DNA from: Hymenobacter arizonensis
Lineage (GTDB): Bacteria; Bacteroidota; Bacteroidia; Cytophagales; Hymenobacteraceae
DNA length: 64,000 nt
Reading direction: 5' to 3'
Assembly (NCBI RefSeq): GCF_900115775.1
Contig: NZ_FOXS01000008.1
Location: 96,640 to 160,639 of the forward strand
Below the pieces are notes generated by a model. That model was not told the DNA's origin and did no database searches. It saw only the letters and a list, made by a program, of their open reading frames with translations. Each line of letters opens with the position of its first letter. The first letter of the stretch is position 1. This document shows, piece by piece, positions 26,163-34,353 of this stretch. Both the position numbers and the translations under genes were made by a program.

Positions 26163-27044
26163 TCAATCAAACTCATCAAAATCATAGAAGGCTGTAATAT
26201 TCCAAATGATCATTATCATAGAAAAAGCGTTTAAGTTAAGCATAACTGCAATCCCTACATGCATAGCTATTACAGAGTAAAGCATGTATTTACGAATTTT
26301 GACATAATAGATTAATGGATAAGCTAATTCCAATAAAACAGTTATTATACCTCCAGCCACGAGCAGTAAGGGGTAATTGCTTATTGAATCTATAAGTTCA
26401 AAAGAGCTTTTAGATGAATTGAAATGCAAAGCAGTTAGCATTTTTTCACCATTCCACCAGCCCAATCCATCAAAAGCTTTGGATAACCCTGAAAACACAT
26501 AAACTACGCACAAAGTCACCCTCAGCACTTTTCTTAAGAAGTATGACTCTTTACCTGCATTCTTGTTTCTGGAAAAAAAATATTGGTCCAAAGAGAGCCC
26601 TCTATGCACACTAAACAAGCTGCAAAACAATAAGGAGTTTGACATAAATATGTCGTAGCCATTAGTTACAAGCTCTTGACCAAAAAATAAGCAGTAGTTG
26701 CATATAAACGCAAATACCGCAGCAGGCCTTGTTAGTATACCCAACAACAACATTAACAAAGAAATTACATAAGTATATTTCAAATATAAAAATGTGTTGT
26801 TGTTCCCTACCGAACTATAGGCAAAGTCATAAAAATCTTTAACGGTTGTATCCAGTTTTCCTATTCCTGCGGACATTAAGTCTAAAGGGATAATGTGACC
26901 GGAGAAAATTTTATCAAAATCTTGTCCATAACTGACTATCTGAGTCAAACATAGAAAGGATACCCCTATTCTGAAGAAAGAGGTGAACCCAATTCTAGAT
27001 GCATTAGTGCGCGTTTCGACGCTGGCCTCAAGTTCAACATTCAT
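26163..27044 (-). CDS. SdpB-like HTTM-domain membrane protein
   Basis: 293 residues with about six to seven hydrophobic segments (e.g. YVISLLMLLLGILT, VLRVTLCVVYVFSGLSKAF, LLLVAGGIITVLLELAYPLI). The pattern, with GLSKAFDGLGWWNGEKM after a membrane helix, fits the HTTM family that includes SdpB and vitamin-K-gamma-carboxylase-like proteins. In Bacillus subtilis SdpA and SdpB process the SdpC precursor to the active toxin. The ATG overlaps the stop of the upstream gene by 4 bases (ATGA). The gene is clearly more AT-rich than the surrounding plasmid, indicating transfer. Confidence 0.72.
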   Translation of the reverse strand: MNVELEASVETRTNASRIGFTSFFRIGVSFLCLTQIVSYGQDFDKIFSGHIIPLDLMSAGIGKLDTTVKDFYDFAYSSVGNNNTFLYLKYTYVISLLMLLLGILTRPAAVFAFICNYCLFFGQELVTNGYDIFMSNSLLFCSLFSVHRGLSLDQYFFSRNKNAGKESYFLRKVLRVTLCVVYVFSGLSKAFDGLGWWNGEKMLTALHFNSSKSSFELIDSISNYPLLLVAGGIITVLLELAYPLIYYVKIRKYMLYSVIAMHVGIAVMLNLNAFSMIMIIWNITAFYDFDEFD

Positions 27045-27688
27045 TTCTCAACGCTTGTAAATTTTACGCTTTTGTACAAAAAATGCTTTCTTAAACTGGG
27101 TCCTCCCTTGCTGTTGTAAGTTCCAATTTTGCTCGGAAGTATGAAATAAATATTTGCGTCAAATTTGTGCCAGTTGCCTATTTTATGACCGACAAAGACT
27201 CCCATTCTTTTAAGATATTCCTCAAGGATCTCATCGCTACGCTTTATCTCTTTGTTTATATTGTGCGTTTCGACTGAAGAAACCTTCTTAAATTTTAATT
27301 GGTTTTTCCCCGACTCAATTTTGGAAATTAGTGAGAATGAGAGTCTGTTGGAAAGAGTATTTCCTCTCATTTGCCCGCTACCACTTTCAAACCCATGTGC
27401 GAACTTCGCTTTTTTTATTAAAAGACCATTTTTATCATAAAAATTAAAATTAATCTCCACGGATTCTGCTAGCCCTCTCCCAAAAAAAGAGTATGCAGCA
27501 TTGAGCCGCAAGGTGTAAAAAATTCTACCAATTATGTTGTCTCCATTTACAAATGAATTGTACTGTGGGAACAAGTAGTAATATCCATTTCTATTATATA
27601 GAGAAGCACTGATAAAAGTATTTAAAGAAAAGTACAATACGTTGACGACATAGATTGCGAACAGTGCAATAGCAATTCTCTTTTTCAT
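27041..27688 (-). CDS. SdpA-like protein
   Basis: 215 residues from ATG 27688 (MKKRIAIALFAIYVVNVLYF), beginning with one membrane-spanning helix and followed by a soluble, basic domain (FFGRGLAESVEINFNFYDKN; NWHKFDANIYFILP). An ATG at 27730 is inside the terminator hairpin and is rejected. Size, a single N-terminal anchor and position directly before an SdpB/HTTM gene fit the SdpA family, which with SdpB is needed to mature SdpC-type peptides. The assignment rests on gene order plus gross features, so family identity is moderate. Confidence 0.6.
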   Translation of the reverse strand: MKKRIAIALFAIYVVNVLYFSLNTFISASLYNRNGYYYLFPQYNSFVNGDNIIGRIFYTLRLNAAYSFFGRGLAESVEINFNFYDKNGLLIKKAKFAHGFESGSGQMRGNTLSNRLSFSLISKIESGKNQLKFKKVSSVETHNINKEIKRSDEILEEYLKRMGVFVGHKIGNWHKFDANIYFILPSKIGTYNSKGGPSLRKHFLYKSVKFTSVEK

Positions 27689-27718
27689 ATCGAAATATTT
27701 ATGCGAGAAAAACAATAA

Positions 27719-27752
27719 AAAATCCCTCATCTTTAACTAGATGAGGGATTTT
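27719..27752 (-). terminator. Terminator/attenuator between peptide gene and SdpA-like gene
   Basis: A 14-bp perfect stem (AGATGAGGGATTTT with AAAATCCCTCATCT) and 6-nt loop, followed on the minus strand by a T-rich tract (TTTTTTATTG). It lies after the peptide gene and before the SdpA-like ATG, so it should allow strong peptide transcription with partial read-through into the maturation genes. Confidence 0.75.
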
Positions 27753-27858
27753 CATTTCACGCCTTGTCTGTCTTAACCCCTAACACGTTTGCATTAAAAG
27801 GTCGAAAATGTGTTGAGTTAGGCAAGAACTACCGTCAAAAACGTAAAAAATAATTGAT

Positions 27859-28083
27859 TTATTGAGCAGCAGGGGGTGTAACAACAACAGGGGGTACGTT
27901 GTCACAAGTGTAAACGTAGCAGTTCGTAATGAACGTATTGGACATTGCTGTTACGGCAAGCTCGGACTTTACGGCCGAATGCTTAACAACATCGGTAACG
28001 ACAACAGTCGTTTCTCCTTTTGAGGAGAAGGATGCTAGGCCACATGCGGCTACTAGCGTCAGTAGAAATGCTTTAGCTTTCAT
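27859..28083 (-). CDS. Small secreted peptide precursor, candidate SdpC-like toxin
   Basis: 74 residues. A positively charged start and hydrophobic segment (MKAKAFLLTLVAACGLASFS) form an export signal; VAAC could be a lipobox, or cleavage may be at the later serines. The mature part has a C-x4-C pair (CYVYTC) near its C-terminal half and a proline/valine tail (VPPVVVTPPAAQ). SdpC toxin of B. subtilis is a small hydrophobic peptide with one disulfide from two close cysteines, so the layout is reminiscent, but there is no convincing sequence similarity. It heads the cassette, with its own promoter and terminator, and is AT-rich. Confidence 0.6.
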   Translation of the reverse strand: MKAKAFLLTLVAACGLASFSSKGETTVVVTDVVKHSAVKSELAVTAMSNTFITNCYVYTCDNVPPVVVTPPAAQ

Positions 28084-28122
28084 CTGCGGGTAGATTTACT
28101 GTGAACATTGTTGTTCACATCG

Positions 28123-28154
28123 GAAAAGTACATATTAAAATAAACGATAGCAAA
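28123..28154 (-). promoter_or_regulatory. Promoter of the peptide cassette
   Basis: On the minus strand TTTG (28154-28151), a 20-bp spacer and TACTTTTC (28130-28123) match the TTTG/TAnnTTTG consensus with one mismatch. Just downstream, in the leader, GTGAACATTGTTGTTCAC (28101-28118) contains 6-bp inverted half-sites that could be an operator. Confidence 0.55.
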
Positions 28155-28223
28155 AAAATTAATGAAAAACTGGATTTCTATATGTAACCTTCTGATAATT
28201 AATGAGATAATTTTTGTTCCTTA

Positions 28224-29087
28224 AGAGCGTGTGGGCATTTAGTTTGGGTGTAACCCGTTGAGGCACATGGTTTAGTTGGCAAGCAGCAACCATGTTTCGT
28301 GGCTGGCGGGCGTGAGTTCGTAGTCGATGGCCAGCCGGCGACAGTAGTTGAGCCAAGCAAAGGTGCGCTCGACGACCCAGCGTTTGGCGACGAGCACGAA
28401 GCCAAGGGCCGAGGGCGGGCGGCTGCCCAATTGGTGGGCCCATCCGCAGGCGCGCAGGTGGCGCGCAAAGCGGCCTTGATAGCCCTGGTCGGTGACCACC
28501 GTTTGCAAGCGCCCGCTCCACTCAGGCCATTGGCCAGCAGCGCCTGGGCCTGTACTCCGCCGTGGCCATTGGCTGCGTGGACGCGGCAGGCGAAAATGCG
28601 GCCGCCTACGTCGGTGACCAGTCGCTGTTTGCGGCCGTTATCACGCTTGCCGCCGTCCGTGCCCCGGTGCTCGAAAATGCGCGGGGCCAGTTTGACGCTT
28701 TGGCTGTCCACGTACACGAGCGACGGCAACGGTGCCCGCTGCGCAGCGGCCCGGTCGGCCCGATTTACCCCCTCGTTGAGCCGTATCCAGGTTCGGTTGT
28801 GCTGCCAGCGCCGAAAATAGTAGTACACCGCCGTTCAGGTGGGGAAGGAAGTTGGCAGGCTGCGCCATTGACAACCAATTCGGCAGATATAGCGCACGGC
28901 GTCAACAGTTTGCCGCAAGCAGAGGCGGCGTTTGCGTGGCAGGGGCAGCAGCAGGACCATAACTTGCCACTGCGGGTCAGTAAGGGGTTGATAGCCGTCA
29001 ACCATAAAGCGTACGGGAGCCTAGGTACCCCCGCCGCAACTTACTGATTCGTTTCTTTTTGCCCCACCTAATTCCCCAACACGCTCT
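28224..29087 (-). mobile_element. IS5-family element, inactive (864 bp)
   Basis: Ends AGAGCGTGTGGG (from 28224) and CCCCAACACGCTCT (to 29087) are imperfect inverted repeats. It contains one decayed transposase gene on the minus strand. It lies just upstream of the Sdp-like cassette promoter. Confidence 0.65.
28272..29005 (-). pseudogene. IS5-family transposase, stop plus frameshift
   Basis: From ATG 29005 the frame gives MVDGYQPLTDPQWQVMVLLL, then VDAVRYICRIGCQWRSLPTSF, a TGA near 28836, then YYYFRRWQHN and VYVDSQSVKLAPRI (first catalytic Asp), RGTDGGKRDNGRKQ and LVTDVGG. Near 28510 the frame shifts and continues as VVTDQGYQGRFARHL and RWVVERTFAWLNYCRRL, the conserved R-W-V-V-E-R-T-F-A-W-L end of IS5 (IS1031/IS427-like) transposases. 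It is inactive. Confidence 0.75.
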
Positions 29088-29163
29088 ATGAGCCTTTCGG
29101 TTGGGCTTCATGCTGTTGACTTAATGCTAAGCCTAGCGCGTGATCTCAGTTGAGATATAGGGT

Positions 29164-29564
29164 TCAGATGCGGACGCAGAGAAAGGCTTGGAATGAGGTG
29201 TCGAGTATGTCGTAGCGGGTGGCTAGGCGCCAAAGTTGCTTTGGCTTGTTAAAAGCCTGTTCAATATAATGGCGTTTGGCATAGGCACAATTGTCATAAT
29301 GTGGCACTTGCCGCCGACGCTGGTTCGGTGGGATGACGGCGATGTCCCCGGCGGTAATAAGACCGCGCAACGCATCACTGTCATAAGCCGTGTCGGCTGG
29401 AGCCCGGCTTCAGCACCCAGCCTAGCGCATTGTCCGCTCCATGGCCGCTTAAGCGAAGCTTTCTGGTGCGCCCACCCTGGCTGAGACCGATGGCTTGCGG
29501 GCCTTTTTTTCGCCGCGCCGGCCGCGTGCTGGTGAAAGCATATGCTGGTTGAGTCGAGTTGCAC
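29164..29564 (-). pseudogene. Second decayed IS5-type transposase
   Basis: Minus-strand pieces in different frames read VQLDSTSICFHQHAAGAAKK (D-S-T-...HQHAAG of IS5 transposases) and then AVIPPNQRRRQ, AKRHYIEQAFNKPKQLWRLA, TRYDIL, matching the IS5 C-terminus (VIPPRR, IE--FN-LKQ-RR-ATRYD). Several frameshifts and stops intervene. It belongs to a different subgroup from the element at 28224. Bases 29565-29945 show no further gene. Confidence 0.6.
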
Positions 29565-29945
29565 TAGGCACTGGTATGGGTGGGGGATTCGGCGGTTGTG
29601 GGCAGTAAGCTAGTGGGCGACTCGCTCCCACACCCCCGAATGACGCCAGCACGCAAAGCTTACGTATACCCTGTGCAAGAGGCCTAGGTGCAGGGGCCCC
29701 GACCCGTCAGACTGCGCACGTGCTCCAAAGCCGCGCGTATCGCACGCCGTTGTGCCTCGACAATGTGCTTGGCCCGGTAGCAAGGGTGACAACTCCGCCT
29801 AAATCAAATCAATTAGCAACGTGCGGTCTGCGTTTATGATCCGAAATTACCCACCTAACTGAGAACACCCCCGAAAGTACTTCCGCTTCAAACACGTGGC
29901 TTAGGACCGTAGGCAGGTGACCGTAGGGTTACTACCGGCTCACTG

Positions 29946-31541
29946 CTACCGTAGTCGACGCCATGATAGCAAGAATACACCGGCAGCTAATGGCATTAGA
30001 AGCAAGTGCAACCTTATCGTGGCCCAAGAATCACTGGATATATTCAGGACTGGGGCATCCTGGACACTGGCGTAGGCCAACACAACAAAGAGCAATTCGT
30101 AGGGCCGTGCCGAACGAGTAAGCGCGCCTAAAGCTAAACTCCAACTGGCCAGTGATAGCCCAACTACCACCGTAGCTAGAGCAGCCATCGGCATGGTTGT
30201 GAACAGACGCGATATAACAATCAATGTCCCCCCCCAGGCCAATACAAGCAATAGTAGCCAACGTGCTAGAAAAATCCGACGACTTGCTCTCGCAGCACTA
30301 AATATGAAGGCGGCGGTGCCAGTGTCGCGCTCACGCACTGGGGCATTGCTAAAAACATCCAGTAGTAGCAGCCACGCCGCCAGTGCCGCCAAGTTGATAA
30401 CAGCTTTAGGCCCCACTGCTTGTGCCGTCAACACGCTGGCAAAAGTTAGCCACCACCATGTTTTCCGCGCCCGCAATACCAGTTGCAACTCTATCGACAG
30501 CAGGGTGCCCAAAACCGTCAACTGAAGGGGCGAGAGCAGTACCTCAAGCCATCGTAATCGGTGCCCATTGGCTAAGGAATCCTGAACTAATTCAGGTTGA
30601 GTAGGGTAGCTTGCTGCCCAATCTAGAAATGGACTGGTGAGCAGCGTTCCTAATAAAGCAAGCCCAATCCAAAACCCCGCTCCGACAATGTCGCCGATCT
30701 GGGGGTGCCAGCTAGTCCAGGAGAAGCGTACTAAAGTCGCCTCTCTAGATGCTGACCCAACAGTCAGATTTTGGACTCCTTGGCTTTTGGAGTCCAATTC
30801 CGGCAGGTTGGCGCGTTTAATAGCACGCCAAAAACTAACAATACCATCAGGACCACGTTTCCAGCCATGTAAGTCTAAAACAGGGGAAGCCGTTTGCTGT
30901 ATTGAGCCCGTTAGCAGACAAATCCATATAATAAAATAGATAATATTACCCCGAGTTCGCCGTAACCAGGGCAACACATCAAACCATACTGCAAACATGG
31001 CCGTGACTGCTAAAGCCGGCAAGCCCAGTAACAACACGGGCTTTATCAATTCTAGTAAATCGATAACGTGGTCCTCACCGCGTACCAACTGCGCCCCCAG
31101 GCCGACCGCTAACCCTATCCCCACGAATAGACTCAGCGTTAACATATGGCTGCCCCATTTGGCCAGTACGTACACTGGGCGCACTAGTGAAGAAGAGGCT
31201 AGCAGTTGCCATACATTAGTATCGAAGTCACGAGTTAACGTGCCTCGAACCAAATAAAAACCCACTAACGATAGTAACGTTGAGTACACCAAAGCCAGCA
31301 CCATTCCAATCCAAGCGCTGGAGTATTGCCCTCTATACACGCCATCAAAGGCCAGGGTCAGGTAAGATGCGTTAGCGGGAGGGAAGCACCACCAACTACT
31401 TATCATCAACAATCCTAAAACGCCCCAGAATTGTTTGGATCGACTGCGTTCACGCCAGTCGGCGATTAGAATAGCTCTGAAAACTTGAAAAAAACTTGCT
31501 GTAATTATCACGCTACTTGCTAATGTGCTAGGCTTGAACAC
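29946..31541 (-). CDS. ABC-2-type transporter membrane protein
   Basis: 531 residues with about 10-12 hydrophobic segments (e.g. MLTLSLFVGIGLAVGLGAQL, LLLLVLAWGGTLIVISRLF, LATVVVGLSLASWSLALGAL). It has the layout of ABC-2 exporter permeases; DTNVWQLLASSSLVRPVYVLAKW resembles the coupling region of GldF/NatB-like permeases. It starts with GTG 31541, overlapping the end of the ATPase gene by 14 bp, so the two form one transporter. Such two-gene exporters often handle peptides, antibiotics or self-immunity. The substrate is unknown; the nearby Sdp-like cassette and LytTR system make a peptide plausible (inference). Confidence 0.75.
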   Translation of the reverse strand: MFKPSTLASSVIITASFFQVFRAILIADWRERSRSKQFWGVLGLLMISSWWCFPPANASYLTLAFDGVYRGQYSSAWIGMVLALVYSTLLSLVGFYLVRGTLTRDFDTNVWQLLASSSLVRPVYVLAKWGSHMLTLSLFVGIGLAVGLGAQLVRGEDHVIDLLELIKPVLLLGLPALAVTAMFAVWFDVLPWLRRTRGNIIYFIIWICLLTGSIQQTASPVLDLHGWKRGPDGIVSFWRAIKRANLPELDSKSQGVQNLTVGSASREATLVRFSWTSWHPQIGDIVGAGFWIGLALLGTLLTSPFLDWAASYPTQPELVQDSLANGHRLRWLEVLLSPLQLTVLGTLLSIELQLVLRARKTWWWLTFASVLTAQAVGPKAVINLAALAAWLLLLDVFSNAPVRERDTGTAAFIFSAARASRRIFLARWLLLLVLAWGGTLIVISRLFTTMPMAALATVVVGLSLASWSLALGALTRSARPYELLFVVLAYASVQDAPVLNISSDSWATIRLHLLLMPLAAGVFLLSWRRLR

Positions 31542-32448
31542 TTAGGTACATATATGCATCCTCTAAACTAGGCTGCACGGCCAAAGCGTCTGGCGCGGGG
31601 GCTTCAGCGGCTACTATGCGCACCCGTATACCTTCCGGCAGCCTTGTTGAATTGCTAACTTGGTGCTGCGAACGCACGCTAGCTAAGCAATCTGCAGCAA
31701 TAGTCCAGTCCCATATATTGCCCTTGGCTCGATTCAGTAGCTCCTGAGGCGTGCCCTGGAAGTGAAATTTGCCCCGCGCCATGATTGCCAACATGGTAGC
31801 GCTGGCCTCCACATCTGAGACAATGTGGGTCGAGAGCACCACAAGGCGTTCCCCAGCTAAGTCAGTGAGCAAGTGACGAAACTGTAGTCGTTCAGTGGGG
31901 TCGAGGCCCGTAGTGGGTTCGTCCAATATCAATAACTTGGGGTCGTTAAGCAAAGCTTGGGCGATACCAACTCGCTGCCGCATTCCCCCAGAGAAATTGC
32001 CTAACGGCTTGTCCGACACGTCTGACAAGCCAACTAAGGCTAAGCACTCTTCAACCCTAGCTGTTATGCTGGCTGCTGGCAGCCCTTTCACCGCAGCTAC
32101 ATAGTGCAAAAACTCTCGCGCGCTCAAAGCTGGATACACGCCAAAGTCCTGGGGCAAATATCCTAAATCTTGGCGCAATTTATTTGGTTCTCGGGCTATG
32201 TCAGTTCCCTGCCAGAGGACTCGCCCGTGGCTGGGACGAGCCAGCGTAGCTAGAATACGTAAAAGTGTCGATTTGCCTGCCCCATTAGGCCCTAGCAATC
32301 CTAGGATACCAGGATGCAGGTCCAAGTTCAAGCCAGCAATCACATCTGGGCCTTTCCCATAACGGAAAGCCACAGATTCAATTTGTAGCAAGGCTTCAGA
32401 AGAACTAATCAGGGTGGACACGGGGAGCCTGGTAAATAATATGTGCAC
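31528..32448 (-). CDS. ABC transporter ATP-binding protein
   Basis: 306 residues with all ABC ATPase motifs: Walker A GPNGAGKST, Q-loop GYLPQDFGVYP, signature LGNFSGGMRQR, Walker B LLILDEPTTGLD and the switch LSTHI. The C-terminal about 70 residues after the nucleotide-binding domain are a short regulatory extension (QPSLEDAYMYL, the usual E-D-x-F/Y end of drug/peptide exporter ATPases). No ATG is near the start: GTG 32448 is used, GTG 32421 is an alternative. Paired by overlap with the permease downstream. Confidence 0.85.
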   Translation of the reverse strand: MHILFTRLPVSTLISSSEALLQIESVAFRYGKGPDVIAGLNLDLHPGILGLLGPNGAGKSTLLRILATLARPSHGRVLWQGTDIAREPNKLRQDLGYLPQDFGVYPALSAREFLHYVAAVKGLPAASITARVEECLALVGLSDVSDKPLGNFSGGMRQRVGIAQALLNDPKLLILDEPTTGLDPTERLQFRHLLTDLAGERLVVLSTHIVSDVEASATMLAIMARGKFHFQGTPQELLNRAKGNIWDWTIAADCLASVRSQHQVSNSTRLPEGIRVRIVAAEAPAPDALAVQPSLEDAYMYLSVQA

Positions 32449-32674
32449 TCGTGAGCCGATGAGAAGCTGATCAACTTAATGATTCCCGAAATTTTGCCAA
32501 AAAATATTTGGGATTAATCGATGGGGCTCTGGTTGCAAGTTAAGCGACAGAGCCTAACCGTTAAGTGCCACTCAAGTTTAGAGAATCCTATGTTTGGGCC
32601 TTGTTACCGCAGGGAGGGAGTAGAGGGGTTAGGGGTGTGGGAACAGTAGAGCCCGTTCTACATGTTAAATAGTC

Positions 32675-32757
32675 TAGCTAAGCCGGACACAATTGGGACG
32701 TGTTTTGAAATTGTTGGGGGCGAAGTAGCAGAGGGCGGAGTGGACGCTCGGCATTAT
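32675..32757 (-). repeat. Solo right end of a type-2 IS3 element
   Basis: TCTAGCTAAGCCGGACA and the following bases match the reverse complement of the right end of the element at 42859-44103 (end of orfB plus inverted repeat), with many substitutions. The rest of 32449-33514 carries only decayed, frameshifted stretches that may be transposase debris (e.g. minus-strand TDTQWVRLLPLLLDQ); no gene is supported. Confidence 0.6.
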
Positions 32758-33514
32758 TATATTACACCACGTGTTGATGGATCTCAGTGAGTTGTTTCCC
32801 CGGCGGCTTATCGCTAAGTGCGGCTACGACCCTCATGCCATTCTCTAATGCTTGGCGACCCACGGCACGCAGGCTCTGCTTAAGGCTAAGCGGTAGCCTG
32901 GCGACGCGGCTTGCTCGCTGGCCAGCAGTTGGACGTAGTTGAGCGCAGCTACGCTAAAGTCAAGCAGTCTCGCCGATTGGACACTCGCTACGGCAAATGC
33001 GATAGCTGTTTACTAACCTGTATTCAGCTTGCGGCCAACTTGCTGTGGATTGCTACTGTTTCCGCGCCTTAGTTGTCCCAGCGATCAATTGTTGCTCCGG
33101 TGCCTTGTGACAAGCTCTCAACCGGTAAGGCCCACGACGCGAGCTACCTGCGCTAATAAATTGCGCAAGCGGACACGCTGATCCAGCAACAAAGGCAAAA
33201 GCCGCACCCACTGCGTGTCAGTGGGCATAACTTGGTCTTTATTGGCGCAGAAAACCACCTAAATTGCTCCCACTTTCTATTGTGTGGGGCAGCAGGTTTC
33301 TTACACACCCTCCGCCACGGCCCCGCACGCTTACAGATACAGACCGAATGCGGGCCTATACACTGGGAAACGTTGGTGGGCTGCGTTCGCTACCAAGACC
33401 ACCATACTTCGAGCACTAGCTCGCCCAAAATGTCCACACATCACCCTAGCTGGACCGAATAGTGGCTGGAGTCGCCCGCTAAGCCTGCCTGAGTTCGCGT
33501 CATTGAGAAGCCCT

Positions 33515-34267
33515 TTACTTACTCTGCTTTTGTTTTATCTTGTTTTCAGCCATCGTGATAAAGTTTTGTTTGGAAGCAATGACTAACGCCAACGGCATGG
33601 TTGTCTTGCCTTTACCCAAAGCTTGATATTTTGCCACAGTAGCTGAAAAAACAGCCTTGTCAGTTGCATACTCAAATTGTGAAATCGAGCAACTTTCGAA
33701 ATAGCTGTCAGCCTCTACTACCAATCCAGGCAGGCCGTAATAGTATGCCGGTCCATTGCCAATTGGAATCTGAGTTGTAAACCAAACACTCACATCGGGT
33801 GAGTTTTTTAATGTGGCCTTTGTGCAACTATACTTTCCAATCGTCTTTTTTTCCTTACTTATGTCCCACTGCAACGTTTGTGCCTTGCCGTTGAAGTAGT
33901 ACTCGGACCCCGTGAATGTCTCTTGGCCCGTGAAGTTACCTAAAGGGTCTTTATGGCAAAATATGACTTGTCCAGCAATGCTTGTGCCCTTGACCTCCTT
34001 AACAGAGTCAAGTTTATACACTGATTCGTTGGTCTTGATATCAACGTAGAGGCTGTGGTAAATCTTAACATCCGACAACTGTTGGATGATAGCCGCATAT
34101 TGCTGAGGGTCAGATACTTGGCCTTTGATCATAGCGCTCATCTTTGCGGAAAGCGGTGATGTTACGTAGGAGACCTTTATGACTGTTGGCTTGGTACTCT
34201 GGGAATAGGCCGCTTCACTACTCAAGACAAGGGCAGCCGATACGGCAAATAAAAAGGAGATTCTCAT
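33515..34267 (-). CDS. GLPGLI-family exported protein
   Basis: 250 residues from ATG 34267. A signal peptide (MRISFLFAVSAALVLSSEAAY) leads to a beta-rich protein with the family hallmark YYGLPGLVVEAD, preceded by VWFTTQIPIGNGP (the family's W-[FY]T--IP---GP). GLPGLI proteins are Bacteroidota-specific, periplasmic or surface-exposed, and of unknown biochemical role; they are often encoded with a carboxypeptidase-regulatory-like outer-membrane receptor, as here (86 bp downstream of it). An upstream in-frame start is rejected because it would precede the signal peptide. Confidence 0.88.
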   Translation of the reverse strand: MRISFLFAVSAALVLSSEAAYSQSTKPTVIKVSYVTSPLSAKMSAMIKGQVSDPQQYAAIIQQLSDVKIYHSLYVDIKTNESVYKLDSVKEVKGTSIAGQVIFCHKDPLGNFTGQETFTGSEYYFNGKAQTLQWDISKEKKTIGKYSCTKATLKNSPDVSVWFTTQIPIGNGPAYYYGLPGLVVEADSYFESCSISQFEYATDKAVFSATVAKYQALGKGKTTMPLALVIASKQNFITMAENKIKQKQSK

Positions 34268-34353
34268 GAATTTAAAAAATGAAGGGGAAAAAGAAATGAG
34301 GTTTGTGATATCTGAGTGCTCACGGTCATGCAATTGTAGGCCAGTTATGATTA

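Noticed and set aside
27689..27730. Upstream ATG for the SdpA-like gene
   Set aside because: It lies in the terminator hairpin, and ATG 27688 begins exactly at the signal-anchor helix.
32449..33514. Possible transposase genes between the ABC operon and the GLPGLI gene
   Set aside because: Only short, frameshifted, ambiguous matches could be read, apart from the solo IS end at 32675; not enough to call a gene.
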